NCBI RefSeq assembly: GCF_934924865.1
Contig: NZ_OW235315.1
Span: 310,001-374,000, forward strand
Direction of reading: 5' to 3'
Origin: Tepidibacter aestuarii
Lineage (GTDB): Bacteria; Bacillota; Clostridia; Peptostreptococcales; Peptostreptococcaceae
DNA: 64,000 bases
Shown: piece after piece, positions 28,878 through 37,259 of the stretch
Position numbering within the stretch: the first letter of the stretch is position 1
Layout of the letters: each line of letters opens with the position of its first letter
Made by a program: the position numbers and the translations under genes
Notes under the pieces: model-generated
Seen by the model: the letters and a program-made list of their open reading frames with translations, nothing else
The model's database searches: none
Told to the model about the DNA's origin: nothing

Positions 28878-29690
28878 ATGAATTTAAAAGAAATATTTAA
28901 AGAATCTGTGAAAAGTATAAACAAGTCTATATGGGTAATATTAGTGCCTTGTATTATAGATATTTTAAGCTTAATTACATATGAAAAAATATTTAATACG
29001 GATTATATACCTAATGTTAGTATGACTTCATTTCAGTTTTCTATAATATCTGCACCTCCGAGTATTAGGTATTTAATTAAAAATTTTCCTAGCCCTTTAT
29101 TTGAATATAAAAATGGAGCATTTCTTGGAATTATAAATGAACTTACATTGTTTAATATATTTCTTTTTCTTACAGTAATATGTCTTATGAGTTTTATAAA
29201 GGGAGGATATTTAGGAAGTATCAACAATATGAGTGATAAAAGAACTTCTTTTAAGGACTTTATAATTTTTGGAAATAGATTTTGGGATAGGTTGTTTATA
29301 TTAGATATAATAAATTTTATACCATTTCTATTATTCTTTATAAGTCAAAACTTGATATGGATATATATTTTATATACACCATTTCTCTATGTAAAATACA
29401 TAATGGTAGCAGAGGATATATCATTAATTTCAGCTTTAAAGGAAAGTTTTAATGTATTAAAGGATAATTTGGGGCTAACTATAAAAATGATGTTTCAATG
29501 TGGAGTACTATATTTACCTATAAGTGTTGCACTATATTGTATAAGTGTATTAGATGACTTTGGAATAATATATAGTATTTTCATAGTAAATTATTTTGGA
29601 GTATGTGTGAATAAATCTGTATTTGAAATTTATAAAAACTTAAAAAAGCCAAAAAAAGCACAGGGAGAACATATTGATTATTACGTTTAA
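28878..29690 (+). CDS. Multi-pass membrane protein, unknown
   Basis: 270 residues with about five or six hydrophobic segments and a basic C-terminus (NLKKPKKAQGEH). The pattern of long helices with a central GGYLGSINNM loop is like small integral membrane proteins of Clostridia with no assigned function. The next gene, a zinc-ribbon membrane protein, starts 11 bases after its stop, so the two are probably co-expressed. RBS AAGAGGTGA. Confidence 0.65.
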   Translation: MNLKEIFKESVKSINKSIWVILVPCIIDILSLITYEKIFNTDYIPNVSMTSFQFSIISAPPSIRYLIKNFPSPLFEYKNGAFLGIINELTLFNIFLFLTVICLMSFIKGGYLGSINNMSDKRTSFKDFIIFGNRFWDRLFILDIINFIPFLLFFISQNLIWIYILYTPFLYVKYIMVAEDISLISALKESFNVLKDNLGLTIKMMFQCGVLYLPISVALYCISVLDDFGIIYSIFIVNYFGVCVNKSVFEIYKNLKKPKKAQGEHIDYYV

Positions 29691-29701
29691 GGAGAAGATG
29701 T

Positions 29702-30034
29702 ATGAACTGTTCTAGATGCAAAAAAGAGATAAAACATATTGAAAAAGAAATATATAACGGAGAAGAAGTTTGTTTAAATTGTAAGGATTTTTTAGATTCA
29801 AAAGAAGAGTTTGAAAAAAGAATTAAATATGGTGAAGACATGGTGTCTATTTTAAGATTCATAGTTAAAATAGTAATACCTATGATATTAATAGGATTGA
29901 TAGTTGTAGGTCCTATTCTTTTGATAGTAATGGTACCTTTTTATATTGTATTATTATTTATGGTTAATTATATAGGCATAATTCCTATGATGGCTAAAGA
30001 CATTAGGTATATAAGAGAAAAGATTGATAAATAA
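29702..30034 (+). CDS. Small zinc-ribbon-like membrane protein
   Basis: 110 residues. Two Cys pairs, CSRC (3-6) and CLNC (24-27), form a likely zinc ribbon at the N-terminus. After a charged helix come two hydrophobic segments (about 50-70 and 74-92). The topology suggests a cytoplasmic zinc knuckle joined to a hairpin membrane anchor. Coupled to the membrane protein upstream. Role unknown. Confidence 0.7.
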   Translation: MNCSRCKKEIKHIEKEIYNGEEVCLNCKDFLDSKEEFEKRIKYGEDMVSILRFIVKIVIPMILIGLIVVGPILLIVMVPFYIVLLFMVNYIGIIPMMAKDIRYIREKIDK

Positions 30035-30140
30035 CTCATAAGATTTAGATAGGATTTAATTATAGATCATTTTTCATTCATAAGTAAGCTGTATAATTTG
30101 TAAGATATAGATAATGTTGATTAAAGTATACAGTATAAAT

Positions 30141-30215
30141 TATTTATAACAAAAGAGTCATAAGACTTGTTGGTGACATGAGCTATGTAACAGCATAAAG
30201 TGAATCTTTTATTTT
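30141..30215 (+). repeat. Structured intergenic repeat, copy A
   Basis: Shares with the copies at 36143 and 52090 a first hairpin (AGTC-ATAA-GACT with flanking AACA/TGTT) followed by GGYGACATGAG and a second hairpin (TATG/CATA here). It is the most diverged copy and lacks the clean terminal T-run. It lies 28 bases before the ClC antiporter start. Confidence 0.6.
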
Positions 30216-30243
30216 AAAATATTAGAAAGAAAGGTGTATGATT

Positions 30244-31836
30244 ATGAAAAATAGGAATAGTACTTATAATACCCTATTTCATTGGCATAATTTTCGTTTG
30301 AGGCTTGTTATGCAAGGTATATTAGTAGGAGTTTTATCTGGCTTGTTAGTAGTACTATACAGATTCTTATTAGAAGAAGCAGGAAATTTAGCTCATAAGA
30401 TTTATATTTTACAAACACAAAAAAGTTATCTAGTTCCTATATGGTTTATGACATTAGCTTTGCTTTCGTATATAGTTGGAGTTATGGTAAAGAAAGAACC
30501 AATGATTAGTGGAAGTGGAATTCCTCAAGTAGAAGGAGTTTTACTTAGAAAGTTGAATGTAAATTGGCTTAGAGTAATTATTGGGAAATTTATAGGAGGA
30601 GTTTTATCAATAGGAGCAGGTTTGTCTTTAGGAAGAGAAGGTCCTTCAGTTCAAATAGGAGCATCTGTTGGGCAAGGGTTTTCAAGAGTTTTCAAAAGAG
30701 TGAAGATAGAAGAAAAATATTTAATTACTAGTGGGGCTAGTGCAGGTCTTGCTGCTGCATTTAATGCACCTTTAGCTGGAGTGATTTTTGCACTAGAGGA
30801 AGTTCATAAGAACTTTTATCCATTAGTTTTATTGTCATCTATGTCTGCGTCACTTACAGCCGATTTTATATCTAAAAACTTTTTTGGACTAAAACCAGTT
30901 TTTGATTTTAGAAGTCTTCATGCTTTGCCTCTAAATCAATATATATATCTAATTATATTAGGGATTGTATTGGGTATATTTGGGATGTTTTTCAATAAAG
31001 TTCTTATAAAAACTCAGGATTTTTATATTAATAAAAAGTGGCTTCCTGTTGAATTTAGACCTATGATACCATTTTTAATAGCAGGAGTACTAGGATTATT
31101 TTTACCACAAGTATTAGGAGGAGGACATGAGCTTATAGGGTCAGTAGTAGAAGGCAAGTATACAAAAAGTATGATATTTATTATTTTAGTAATTAAATTT
31201 ATTTTTACAATGCTAAGCTATGGATCGGGAGCACCTGGAGGAATATTCTTACCTTTACTAGTAATTGGAGCCTTAACTGGAGATTTATATGGAACTATTA
31301 TTGTCGAGTACTTAAATGTAGATAGTAGATATATAACTAATTTTATAATATTAGCCATGGCAGGATATTTTACAGCTATAGTTAAGGCACCTATTACAGG
31401 TAGTATTTTGATTACAGAAATGACAGGATCTTTTAGTCACCTACTTCCTTTAACAATTGTTTCTATAGTATCGTATATTGTAATTGATATATTAAATTCA
31501 GAACCTATATATGAATTATTACTTGATAGAGCTTTGCATAAAAGAGGAAAGAATGAGTTCCGAGGAGATAAATCTAAAAAAATACTTTTAGAAGTTGCAG
31601 TATGCTTAGGTACTGAACTTGATGGTAAAATGGTTAAAGAAATAAAATGGCCTCACAATACTTTATTAGTAGCCATAAAAAGAGGAGAAGTAGAAATAAT
31701 ACCAAAAGGGAAAACTACTATTTCAGCAGGGGATTATTTAATAGCCCTTGTAAATGAAGACGAAGCTCCAGAAATAACACAGAAGTTGAAAGCAATGGCA
31801 GGAAATTTCGATATAGAAAATATAAGTAGCTGTTAA
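30244..31836 (+). CDS. ClC family chloride/proton antiporter with RCK-C domain
   Basis: 530 residues. Selectivity-filter motifs are GSGIPQ, GREGPSVQIG and GGIFLP, and the gating Glu in GREGP is present, which favours a Cl-/H+ exchanger over a channel. The Ser/Gly pattern is that of ordinary ClC, not the fluoride-specific CLC-F group. About the last 75 residues form a TrkA-C (RCK-C) ligand-binding domain (LDGKMVKEIKWP, ISAGDYLIALV). ATG 30244 is better spaced from AAGG at 30231 than the in-frame ATG at 30238. Structured repeat copy A lies in its leader. Confidence 0.93.
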   Translation: MKNRNSTYNTLFHWHNFRLRLVMQGILVGVLSGLLVVLYRFLLEEAGNLAHKIYILQTQKSYLVPIWFMTLALLSYIVGVMVKKEPMISGSGIPQVEGVLLRKLNVNWLRVIIGKFIGGVLSIGAGLSLGREGPSVQIGASVGQGFSRVFKRVKIEEKYLITSGASAGLAAAFNAPLAGVIFALEEVHKNFYPLVLLSSMSASLTADFISKNFFGLKPVFDFRSLHALPLNQYIYLIILGIVLGIFGMFFNKVLIKTQDFYINKKWLPVEFRPMIPFLIAGVLGLFLPQVLGGGHELIGSVVEGKYTKSMIFIILVIKFIFTMLSYGSGAPGGIFLPLLVIGALTGDLYGTIIVEYLNVDSRYITNFIILAMAGYFTAIVKAPITGSILITEMTGSFSHLLPLTIVSIVSYIVIDILNSEPIYELLLDRALHKRGKNEFRGDKSKKILLEVAVCLGTELDGKMVKEIKWPHNTLLVAIKRGEVEIIPKGKTTISAGDYLIALVNEDEAPEITQKLKAMAGNFDIENISSC

Positions 31837-31852
31837 GAGTTTATATACATAT

Positions 31853-31890
31853 AAAAGGCATTCCTTATTGTTCTAAGGAATGTCTTTTAA
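31853..31890. terminator. Bidirectional terminator
   Basis: AAAAGGCATTCCTTA pairs with TAAGGAATGTCTTTT (one G-U) around a short loop. It overlaps the end of the convergent uvsE gene. Confidence 0.8.
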
Positions 31891-32781
31891 TATACTCATT
31901 ATATCAAGTGCAGCTTTATCTTTTTGCTTTGCCTCAACCATAAGATCAAAGTCGAATGTATCCATAACTTTTAAAAGGTGACTTAAATCTTTTTTGTTTA
32001 TATAATCGCTGTGCTTTTTATCGAAGTTATTATCACGGCCGCTACTTATATGAAGTTTAGGTATTAGATTTGTATTTTTCCATGTGCTTACTATATCAGA
32101 TATATAAGTTTGAATATCTATATCATTAGGATTGTTGCATTTATGATGATGTATATCTAAAACTATTGGAATATTTGTTTTTGAACTTATATAAAGAACA
32201 TCTTCAGTTGTAAATGATTTGTCATCATTTTCAAGTCTTATCATATTTTTTGAATCATCCTCTAATTTATTAAAAACTTCTATAAATCTTTTCGTAGCAG
32301 ATTCTTTATCGTTGTACACTCCACCTGCGTGAATTATCATATCATTTCCAGATAATCTTTTGAGTATATCGTAGTGATATTTTATGTTTATAATACTATT
32401 TTTGACTACTTTTTCATTAGGACTATTTAAGACTGTAAACTGGTCTGGATGCATTGAAAGTCTTACATTGTGGCTTTTAACTATGTCTGATATATCTTTC
32501 ATTATATTTAATATTTCATCATCTTGTTTCCAATTCCAATCAAAATCATTTATAACATCAGGATGAGTTACAAGTGGAAACAATCTACTACTCACTCTAT
32601 ACATATATATATCGTTTTGTATATTCCAAAGGAGAATATCTTTTACTAGATATAGATTATTTATTATTTTATCTCTTAGATAATCTATTCCATATTTATA
32701 AACTGAATTTAATCTACAATCATTGAATCTTCTAGGTTTTAAATGTGTATTTATACAAGCATATCCTATCTTTTGAATCAT
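31873..32781 (-). CDS. uvsE: UV DNA damage endonuclease
   Basis: 302 residues. UvsE/UVDE enzymes nick DNA 5' of UV photoproducts and abasic sites, giving an excision route independent of UvrABC. TIM-barrel features seen: IGYACIN at the N-terminus, RVSSRLFPLVTHP, RLSMHPDQFTVLNSP, DMIIHAGGVYNDK, RLENDDKSFT, VLDIHHHKCN, HISSGRD and LMVEAKQKDKA, supplying the conserved metal-binding His, Glu and Asp residues. Single gene, convergent with the ClC antiporter. Known in spore-formers, where it adds UV resistance. Confidence 0.94.
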   Translation of the reverse strand: MIQKIGYACINTHLKPRRFNDCRLNSVYKYGIDYLRDKIINNLYLVKDILLWNIQNDIYMYRVSSRLFPLVTHPDVINDFDWNWKQDDEILNIMKDISDIVKSHNVRLSMHPDQFTVLNSPNEKVVKNSIINIKYHYDILKRLSGNDMIIHAGGVYNDKESATKRFIEVFNKLEDDSKNMIRLENDDKSFTTEDVLYISSKTNIPIVLDIHHHKCNNPNDIDIQTYISDIVSTWKNTNLIPKLHISSGRDNNFDKKHSDYINKKDLSHLLKVMDTFDFDLMVEAKQKDKAALDIMSILKDIP

Positions 32782-32919
32782 TTTATCACCTACTTATTTA
32801 ATTAGATTAAGTCTTAGTTTACTACAAAAACAATATAATATAAGGAGAATTTCAAAATCCAAATTAAATTATGATATGTTTTAATGGTGAATTTTTGAAT
32901 TATATGAGGAGTGAGCTTA

Positions 32920-33561
32920 TTGAATAGAAAAAAATATATAGTATTAATTTTAATAGCGTGCGCTATTTTAACATCATATACAACTAAAAGGAATGATGGA
33001 AGTGAAATATCTGATTTGATTCCAAAAGGTTGGCATATACTTGAAAAAGTAAAAGGAGATTTAAATGAAGATAATATAGATGATATAGCAGTTATAATAG
33101 AAGGAATTAGTGAGATAGAGGATGAAGCTCCAAATAGGGAATTGTTAATAGCTTTTGGAAACAAAGATGGTACATATACACTTTCAATAAAAGCTAAAAG
33201 TGCAATATTAAGAGCTGATGAGGGTGGCGTTTGGGGAGATCCATTTGAAGGAATATCAGTAGATAAAGGATATATTTTAATTAGTTTTTATGGTGGTAGT
33301 AATTGGAGATGGTATGGTAATTATAGATTCAGATATCAAGATAATGATTGGTATCTAATTGGAGCAACAATAGGTTCTTTTCATACTTCCACAAATGAGT
33401 ATACACAAGAGATAGACTACAACTTATTAACAGGAGAATTTATAGAAAAAAAAGTGGATGAAAATGGGGTTATGAAAACAACGAAAGGGAGCAGAGGTAA
33501 AAAAGAGCTTTTAAAGCTTGAGGATTTTATAGCTGCTGATGGGGAAGAAAATATTAAATAA
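32920..33561 (+). CDS. Secreted or lipid-anchored protein with one FG-GAP-like motif
   Basis: 213 residues from the TTG at 32920, spaced 8 bases from GAGGAG; a GTG at 32911 abuts that site. N-terminus MNRKKYIVLILIAC may be a short lipoprotein signal (lipobox LIAC, Cys14) or a cleaved signal. KGDLNEDNIDDIAVII near residue 45 is the DxDxDG-like calcium loop of FG-GAP/VCBS-type repeats. The rest resembles secreted proteins of unknown role in Firmicutes (SFYGGSNWRWYGNYRFRYQDNDWYLIG). Divergent from uvsE. No function assigned. Confidence 0.7.
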   Translation: MNRKKYIVLILIACAILTSYTTKRNDGSEISDLIPKGWHILEKVKGDLNEDNIDDIAVIIEGISEIEDEAPNRELLIAFGNKDGTYTLSIKAKSAILRADEGGVWGDPFEGISVDKGYILISFYGGSNWRWYGNYRFRYQDNDWYLIGATIGSFHTSTNEYTQEIDYNLLTGEFIEKKVDENGVMKTTKGSRGKKELLKLEDFIAADGEENIK

Positions 33562-33708
33562 AGAATAAATAAAAAAAGTATATAGGGTTTCTTAAGCAGC
33601 ATTTTTAAATTTAGCTATCTAGATTCTATAAAGGAATTCAAGAAAACATATATAATTACATTCTAGTGTATAGTTTTAAAAGATTATAAATCAAAAGGGT
33701 GATTGGTA

Positions 33709-33981
33709 TGCTAAATAAATTTGTTCCAGGAGACTTTATAGTTCTACAAAAACTAGAAACTAAAATATTCAGACTGAGGCTATATATTAAATATGAGGGT
33801 ATCGAAATCAGAAAAATTTAAACCGTTGATAGTAGGAAACTCTATTATGGGAGAAGTACAAATAAAAAATAGGAAAATTATAATTAGAAAAGCTGTAAAA
33901 TCCGATGCAAATGAATTAGTAAATTATCTTAACTCAGTTAGTAAAGAATCAGATTGCTTAACTTTTGGAGAAGGGGTTTAA
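33709..33981 (+). pseudogene. Remains of one or two GNAT acetyltransferase genes
   Basis: ATG 33709 opens a 38-codon frame with KLETKIFRLRLY, the usual N-terminal LETxRFRLR of GNAT acetyltransferases, which stops at 33822-33824. A second fragment in another frame, from ATG 33849, reads KIIIRKAVKSDANELVNYLN and SDCLTFGEGV, the start of another GNAT protein, and stops at 33981. Neither reaches the acetyl-CoA-binding motif. A ribosome site (AAGGGTGA) still precedes the first fragment. It looks like a decayed locus with internal loss. Confidence 0.7.
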
Positions 33982-34045
33982 AAAAGAGATTTTTTAATTG
34001 ATAATAAATTTTATGACTCTTTATCAATGGGGTTACTAATTGATT

Positions 34046-34092
34046 AATTTAAAGAGCAAGTCCATTCTAAAAATAGATTCGCTCTTTAAATT
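34046..34092. repeat. Inverted repeat 3' of the lipid kinase gene
   Basis: Perfect 12-base arms AATTTAAAGAGC and GCTCTTTAAATT with a 23-base spacer that itself can pair (TCTAAAAATAGA). No T-run on either side, so its role as terminator is uncertain. Confidence 0.55.
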
Positions 34093-34129
34093 CTTGTTCC
34101 ATTCATAATTTGAATAAGTTATGGATTTA

Positions 34130-35044
34130 TTATTCTTGTTTATTGTTAGATCCGACTATAACCTTTAAAGCTCTCTTATTTATTTCAAATGTAGCAGGGA
34201 ATGTACCTCCGTGTTCGCCGTCTACGTCTATAAGTAAATTTTCTTTGTTCAAGCAATCTACCTTTAAGTTATCAGTTTGTAAATATATTACATTAGGGTC
34301 GTTTATATGTTCTCCTGAGAATATCTTTAAGAATACTCCTGCTGCATTTAAAGGATAAGATTTTTTGATTATACATACATCGAATAATCCATCGTCTATA
34401 TCAGCCTTTGGTGCGAAGTTTGAGAATCCTCCTGCTGATTTAGAGTTTAAAACTAAAAATAATAATGCTTCAGTTTCTAGAGCTTCACCGTCATATTCAA
34501 ATCTGAACTTGAGTGTTTCAAACAATTGCTTTGGGACCTCTTTTATACCTTGTGCATAATATGCAAAGCTTCCGAATGCAGTCTTTGATTTAACTGGAGT
34601 TTTAATAGCGATATCTGCTAAAAGTCCAGAAGCTGCAACGTTTATAAAATATTTATCATTGACCTTACAAATGTCTACTTCCTTCACTGTATGATTTTTA
34701 ATAATAGAGCATACCCCTTCAATTGAAGTTGGAAGATTTAAATATTTTCCAAGATCATTTACAGTTCCTGCTGGAAGGATTAAGAGTGGAACATCTATAT
34801 CATTTTTTGCTACTGCATTTATAACATTATTTACAGTTCCATCTCCTCCTACTATTATCAATAAATCGTAATTTTCATCTTTCATTTTTAAAACTTCACC
34901 CGAGTAGTCAAAATCTATAGTAGTGTCTACTTTGTCAACTTCTTTTAATGTATTATCAAGTATTAATCTCCCGACTATAATTTCTAAATTCTTTTGAAGT
35001 GTTTGGGTTCCTGAAGAGGGGTTGTTTATTATTTTAACTTTCAT
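34130..35044 (-). CDS. Diacylglycerol kinase family lipid kinase (YegS/DgkB type)
   Basis: 304 residues. The nucleotide motif VGGDGTVNNVINA is near residues 65-77, with PAGTVNDLGKYL after it, IDVCKVNDKYFINVAASGLLADI in the middle and LLIDVDGEHGG near the end. These enzymes phosphorylate diacylglycerol or related lipids at the inner membrane face. Its start codon overlaps the stop of the small gene upstream (shared A of TAATG type), so the two are translationally coupled. Confidence 0.92.
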   Translation of the reverse strand: MKVKIINNPSSGTQTLQKNLEIIVGRLILDNTLKEVDKVDTTIDFDYSGEVLKMKDENYDLLIIVGGDGTVNNVINAVAKNDIDVPLLILPAGTVNDLGKYLNLPTSIEGVCSIIKNHTVKEVDICKVNDKYFINVAASGLLADIAIKTPVKSKTAFGSFAYYAQGIKEVPKQLFETLKFRFEYDGEALETEALLFLVLNSKSAGGFSNFAPKADIDDGLFDVCIIKKSYPLNAAGVFLKIFSGEHINDPNVIYLQTDNLKVDCLNKENLLIDVDGEHGGTFPATFEINKRALKVIVGSNNKQE

Positions 35045-35289
35045 TATCTATTTATAAATGAAGTGCCTAGATATTTTTTGATATCTTCTTTAGAACTAAA
35101 GAAGTCTATCAAAATTTCTTTACCCGTTTCTTCAAAATAAACCAAAACTTCACAATCCCCATTTAAAAAGAATTTTTTTACTGTACTTTCCTTAATTTCT
35201 CTTACTTTTATTAAATCTTTTTTCTTTTTTTCAAAGTCTTTAGTGAAATAAGAACCAATTGGTCTTATTACTTTTGTGTACCTATTCAT
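35044..35289 (-). CDS. Small basic hypothetical protein coupled to the lipid kinase
   Basis: 81 residues, rich in Lys, no membrane segment. A central helix of charged residues (KDFEKKKKDLIKVREIK) is followed by a beta-rich half (DCEVLVYFEETGKEILIDFF). Not recognised. It is the first cistron of a two-gene unit and ends exactly where the kinase begins. RBS GGAGG precedes ATG 35289. Confidence 0.6.
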   Translation of the reverse strand: MNRYTKVIRPIGSYFTKDFEKKKKDLIKVREIKESTVKKFFLNGDCEVLVYFEETGKEILIDFFSSKEDIKKYLGTSFINR

Positions 35290-35366
35290 GAAATACCTCC
35301 AATTGTAAATTAAAATTTGATATAATATTTTAGGTTATTAAAATATTATATCAAGGAGAGAGTCTA

Positions 35367-36089
35367 ATGCCTAGTATAAAAAAGAGTGATATCAACTTAG
35401 GAATAGATTATTGCTTAAAAAACGATCTTTTTAAAGAACTTAATGATTTATATAATAGTATACCCAACGGAGACTGTATAGGATGTGGAAAATGTTGTAT
35501 GGAATCTGTTGGTGCAAATTTAGTAGAATTTTTAAATATATATAATTATTTAAATGAAAATAAAGATATAAATAATATTGTCATGCAAAAAATACTAGAT
35601 TATTATTTCTTAGAGTACAAGGAGAAGATGCCATGTCCATTTAAAGATTCAAACAATAGGTGTTTAATATATGATGTTAGACCTCTTAATTGTAGAATAT
35701 ATGGACATTGGACAAAAGAAGATTACAATAAAAATTATGACAGAATAAAAAAAGATAATATAGAGTTTGCAAAATATATGAATGATGAGCATAACATTAA
35801 GATAGATGAAAATATATTAAATTACAAAATAGAGTATTGTGAAAAGTTTAAACCGAGTTTAAATTATATGAACAAAGATGAGAGAATGGACTATTATGAT
35901 AAGGGGATAGTTATAGATTCGAAGCTTTATTCTAAGGGAATAATGGGTATTGATTTTAGGGATAGAGGAATTGTAGAGTATTTTATAGAATCTATCTTTT
36001 TTAACAATGTTGCAAGTAATATAAGAATGAATATAACCAAGAAGAATTCATATAAAGTACTAAAAAGAGTTAAGGCTCTTGTTCTATAG
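35367..36089 (+). CDS. YkgJ-family cysteine cluster protein
   Basis: 240 residues. The motif CIGCGKCCMES (about 33-43) plus CPFKDSNNRCLIYDVRPLNCRIYGHW supply the eight-cysteine cluster of the YkgJ/CxxCxxCC family, thought to bind zinc or an Fe-S cluster. The C-terminal half is extended and specific to this gene. Divergent from the lipid-kinase pair. RBS AAGGAGAG. Biological role is not known. Confidence 0.88.
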   Translation: MPSIKKSDINLGIDYCLKNDLFKELNDLYNSIPNGDCIGCGKCCMESVGANLVEFLNIYNYLNENKDINNIVMQKILDYYFLEYKEKMPCPFKDSNNRCLIYDVRPLNCRIYGHWTKEDYNKNYDRIKKDNIEFAKYMNDEHNIKIDENILNYKIEYCEKFKPSLNYMNKDERMDYYDKGIVIDSKLYSKGIMGIDFRDRGIVEYFIESIFFNNVASNIRMNITKKNSYKVLKRVKALVL

Positions 36090-36142
36090 GAAATTATAAC
36101 ATTTTTGTTTTATGGAGAACTTGTCAAGAAAGAGATACTTGC

Positions 36143-36218
36143 GACTATTTTGAGCAACGGAGCCTGTAAGGATCGTTGGCGACATGAGTCACCGCGTTAG
36201 CGAGTAGACGAATTTTTT
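36143..36218 (+). repeat. Structured intergenic repeat, copy B
   Basis: The first hairpin begins CAACG and closes CGTTG, followed by GGCGACATGAGTC, a second hairpin (GTC...CGCG/GCGA...GAC) and GAATTTTTT. About 75 % identical to copy C at 52090 by eye. It lies 22 bases before the MBL-fold hydrolase start and 53 bases after the YkgJ gene. Confidence 0.65.
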
Positions 36219-36240
36219 GTTTTAAGAAAAGAGGGGTAGT

Positions 36241-37143
36241 ATGGAACTAGAGAAAATCAAAGGACATAGCTATTATGTAAAAGGGGGAACTAATTCGGGG
36301 ATTTATGTATTTAAGGATAAATATGTACTTGTTATAGATCCAGGTCTTTCAAATTCTAGGGCTCATAGACTTATAAAGTTATTTGATAGCAAGGGTCTTC
36401 GTGTAAAGTATGTATTTAATACTCATGAACACTCAGATCACTATGGAGCAAGTAAAGTATTATTAGATCATTATGCTGGAGCTAAGTCTATAGCATCAAA
36501 TGATGCAAAAACTTTTATAGATAATCCGTATTTGTTTTCGACTTATGTATATGGTGGAAGATCTAATAAATTACTTGATGATTATTTTAAAAATAGAGAA
36601 AATAAGTTTAGTATAGACGATGTAGTTTGTGAAGGTGAAACGAAGCTAAACAACGAAAAGTTTAAAATAATAGATCTTAAAGGACATAGTATAGGTTCAA
36701 TTGGTGTATTAACAGAAGATAAGGTATTATATCTTGGAGACTCTTTATTTAATGAAAGTATCTTAGAAAAATATAATTTCCCTTTTTTATTCGATATATC
36801 TGAGCAGCTAAATACTCTAGATAAAATAAAGGAAATTGATTTTGAATTTTGTGTTATGGGTCATTCAAAGGCTTTACTAGATAAAGAAGAGGCTTTGAAA
36901 TTAATAGAGATAAATAAAGAGGTTATATACAAATATTTAAATCAAATAAGAGATTTTTTGACTACGCCATATACTAGAGAGGATTTGTTAAAAGATATTA
37001 TAGAATACAACGAGCTTAAACTAAACTATAAAGAATATTATTTTTCAAATTCTACACTATCTTCTATGATTTCATATCTTGTGGAAGGTGGAGAAATAGA
37101 TTATCAATTCGAAAATGGGAAGATGTATTATTTTATGAAGTAA
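36241..37143 (+). CDS. Metallo-beta-lactamase fold hydrolase
   Basis: 300 residues. The zinc motif is HEHSDH in NTHEHSDHYGAS, with later ligands in LKGHSIGS, YLGDSLFN and VMGHS. The C-terminal 90 residues are helical with a winged-helix look (TPYTREDLLKDI, MISYLVEGGEIDYQFENG), as in the clostridial MBL proteins with an added C-terminal domain. Cytosolic, hydrolase of unknown substrate. RBS GAGGGG. The structured repeat copy B ends in its leader. Confidence 0.9.
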   Translation: MELEKIKGHSYYVKGGTNSGIYVFKDKYVLVIDPGLSNSRAHRLIKLFDSKGLRVKYVFNTHEHSDHYGASKVLLDHYAGAKSIASNDAKTFIDNPYLFSTYVYGGRSNKLLDDYFKNRENKFSIDDVVCEGETKLNNEKFKIIDLKGHSIGSIGVLTEDKVLYLGDSLFNESILEKYNFPFLFDISEQLNTLDKIKEIDFEFCVMGHSKALLDKEEALKLIEINKEVIYKYLNQIRDFLTTPYTREDLLKDIIEYNELKLNYKEYYFSNSTLSSMISYLVEGGEIDYQFENGKMYYFMK

Positions 37144-37230
37144 TGATCTTCTAAATTATAATGGGAAATTTTAAGTAATTGTAGTTAACATTATATACTT
37201 TATGTTAAAATATATTGGGGAATCACAACT

Positions 37231-37254
37231 ATGAAAATACAGACTAGAGGGTGA
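37231..37254 (+). CDS. Possible 7-residue leader peptide before the alarmone synthetase
   Basis: MKIQTRG, with GGGG 10 bases upstream. Its TGA overlaps an in-frame ATG of the following gene (TGATG), an arrangement that allows translational coupling. Too short for statistics, so this is an inference from position and overlap. Confidence 0.35.
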   Translation: MKIQTRG

Positions 37255-37259
37255 TGCTG

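Noticed and set aside
30121..30237. Fluoride riboswitch before the ClC gene
   Set aside because: The crcB-motif consensus is absent and the ClC filter motifs are of the ordinary chloride type.
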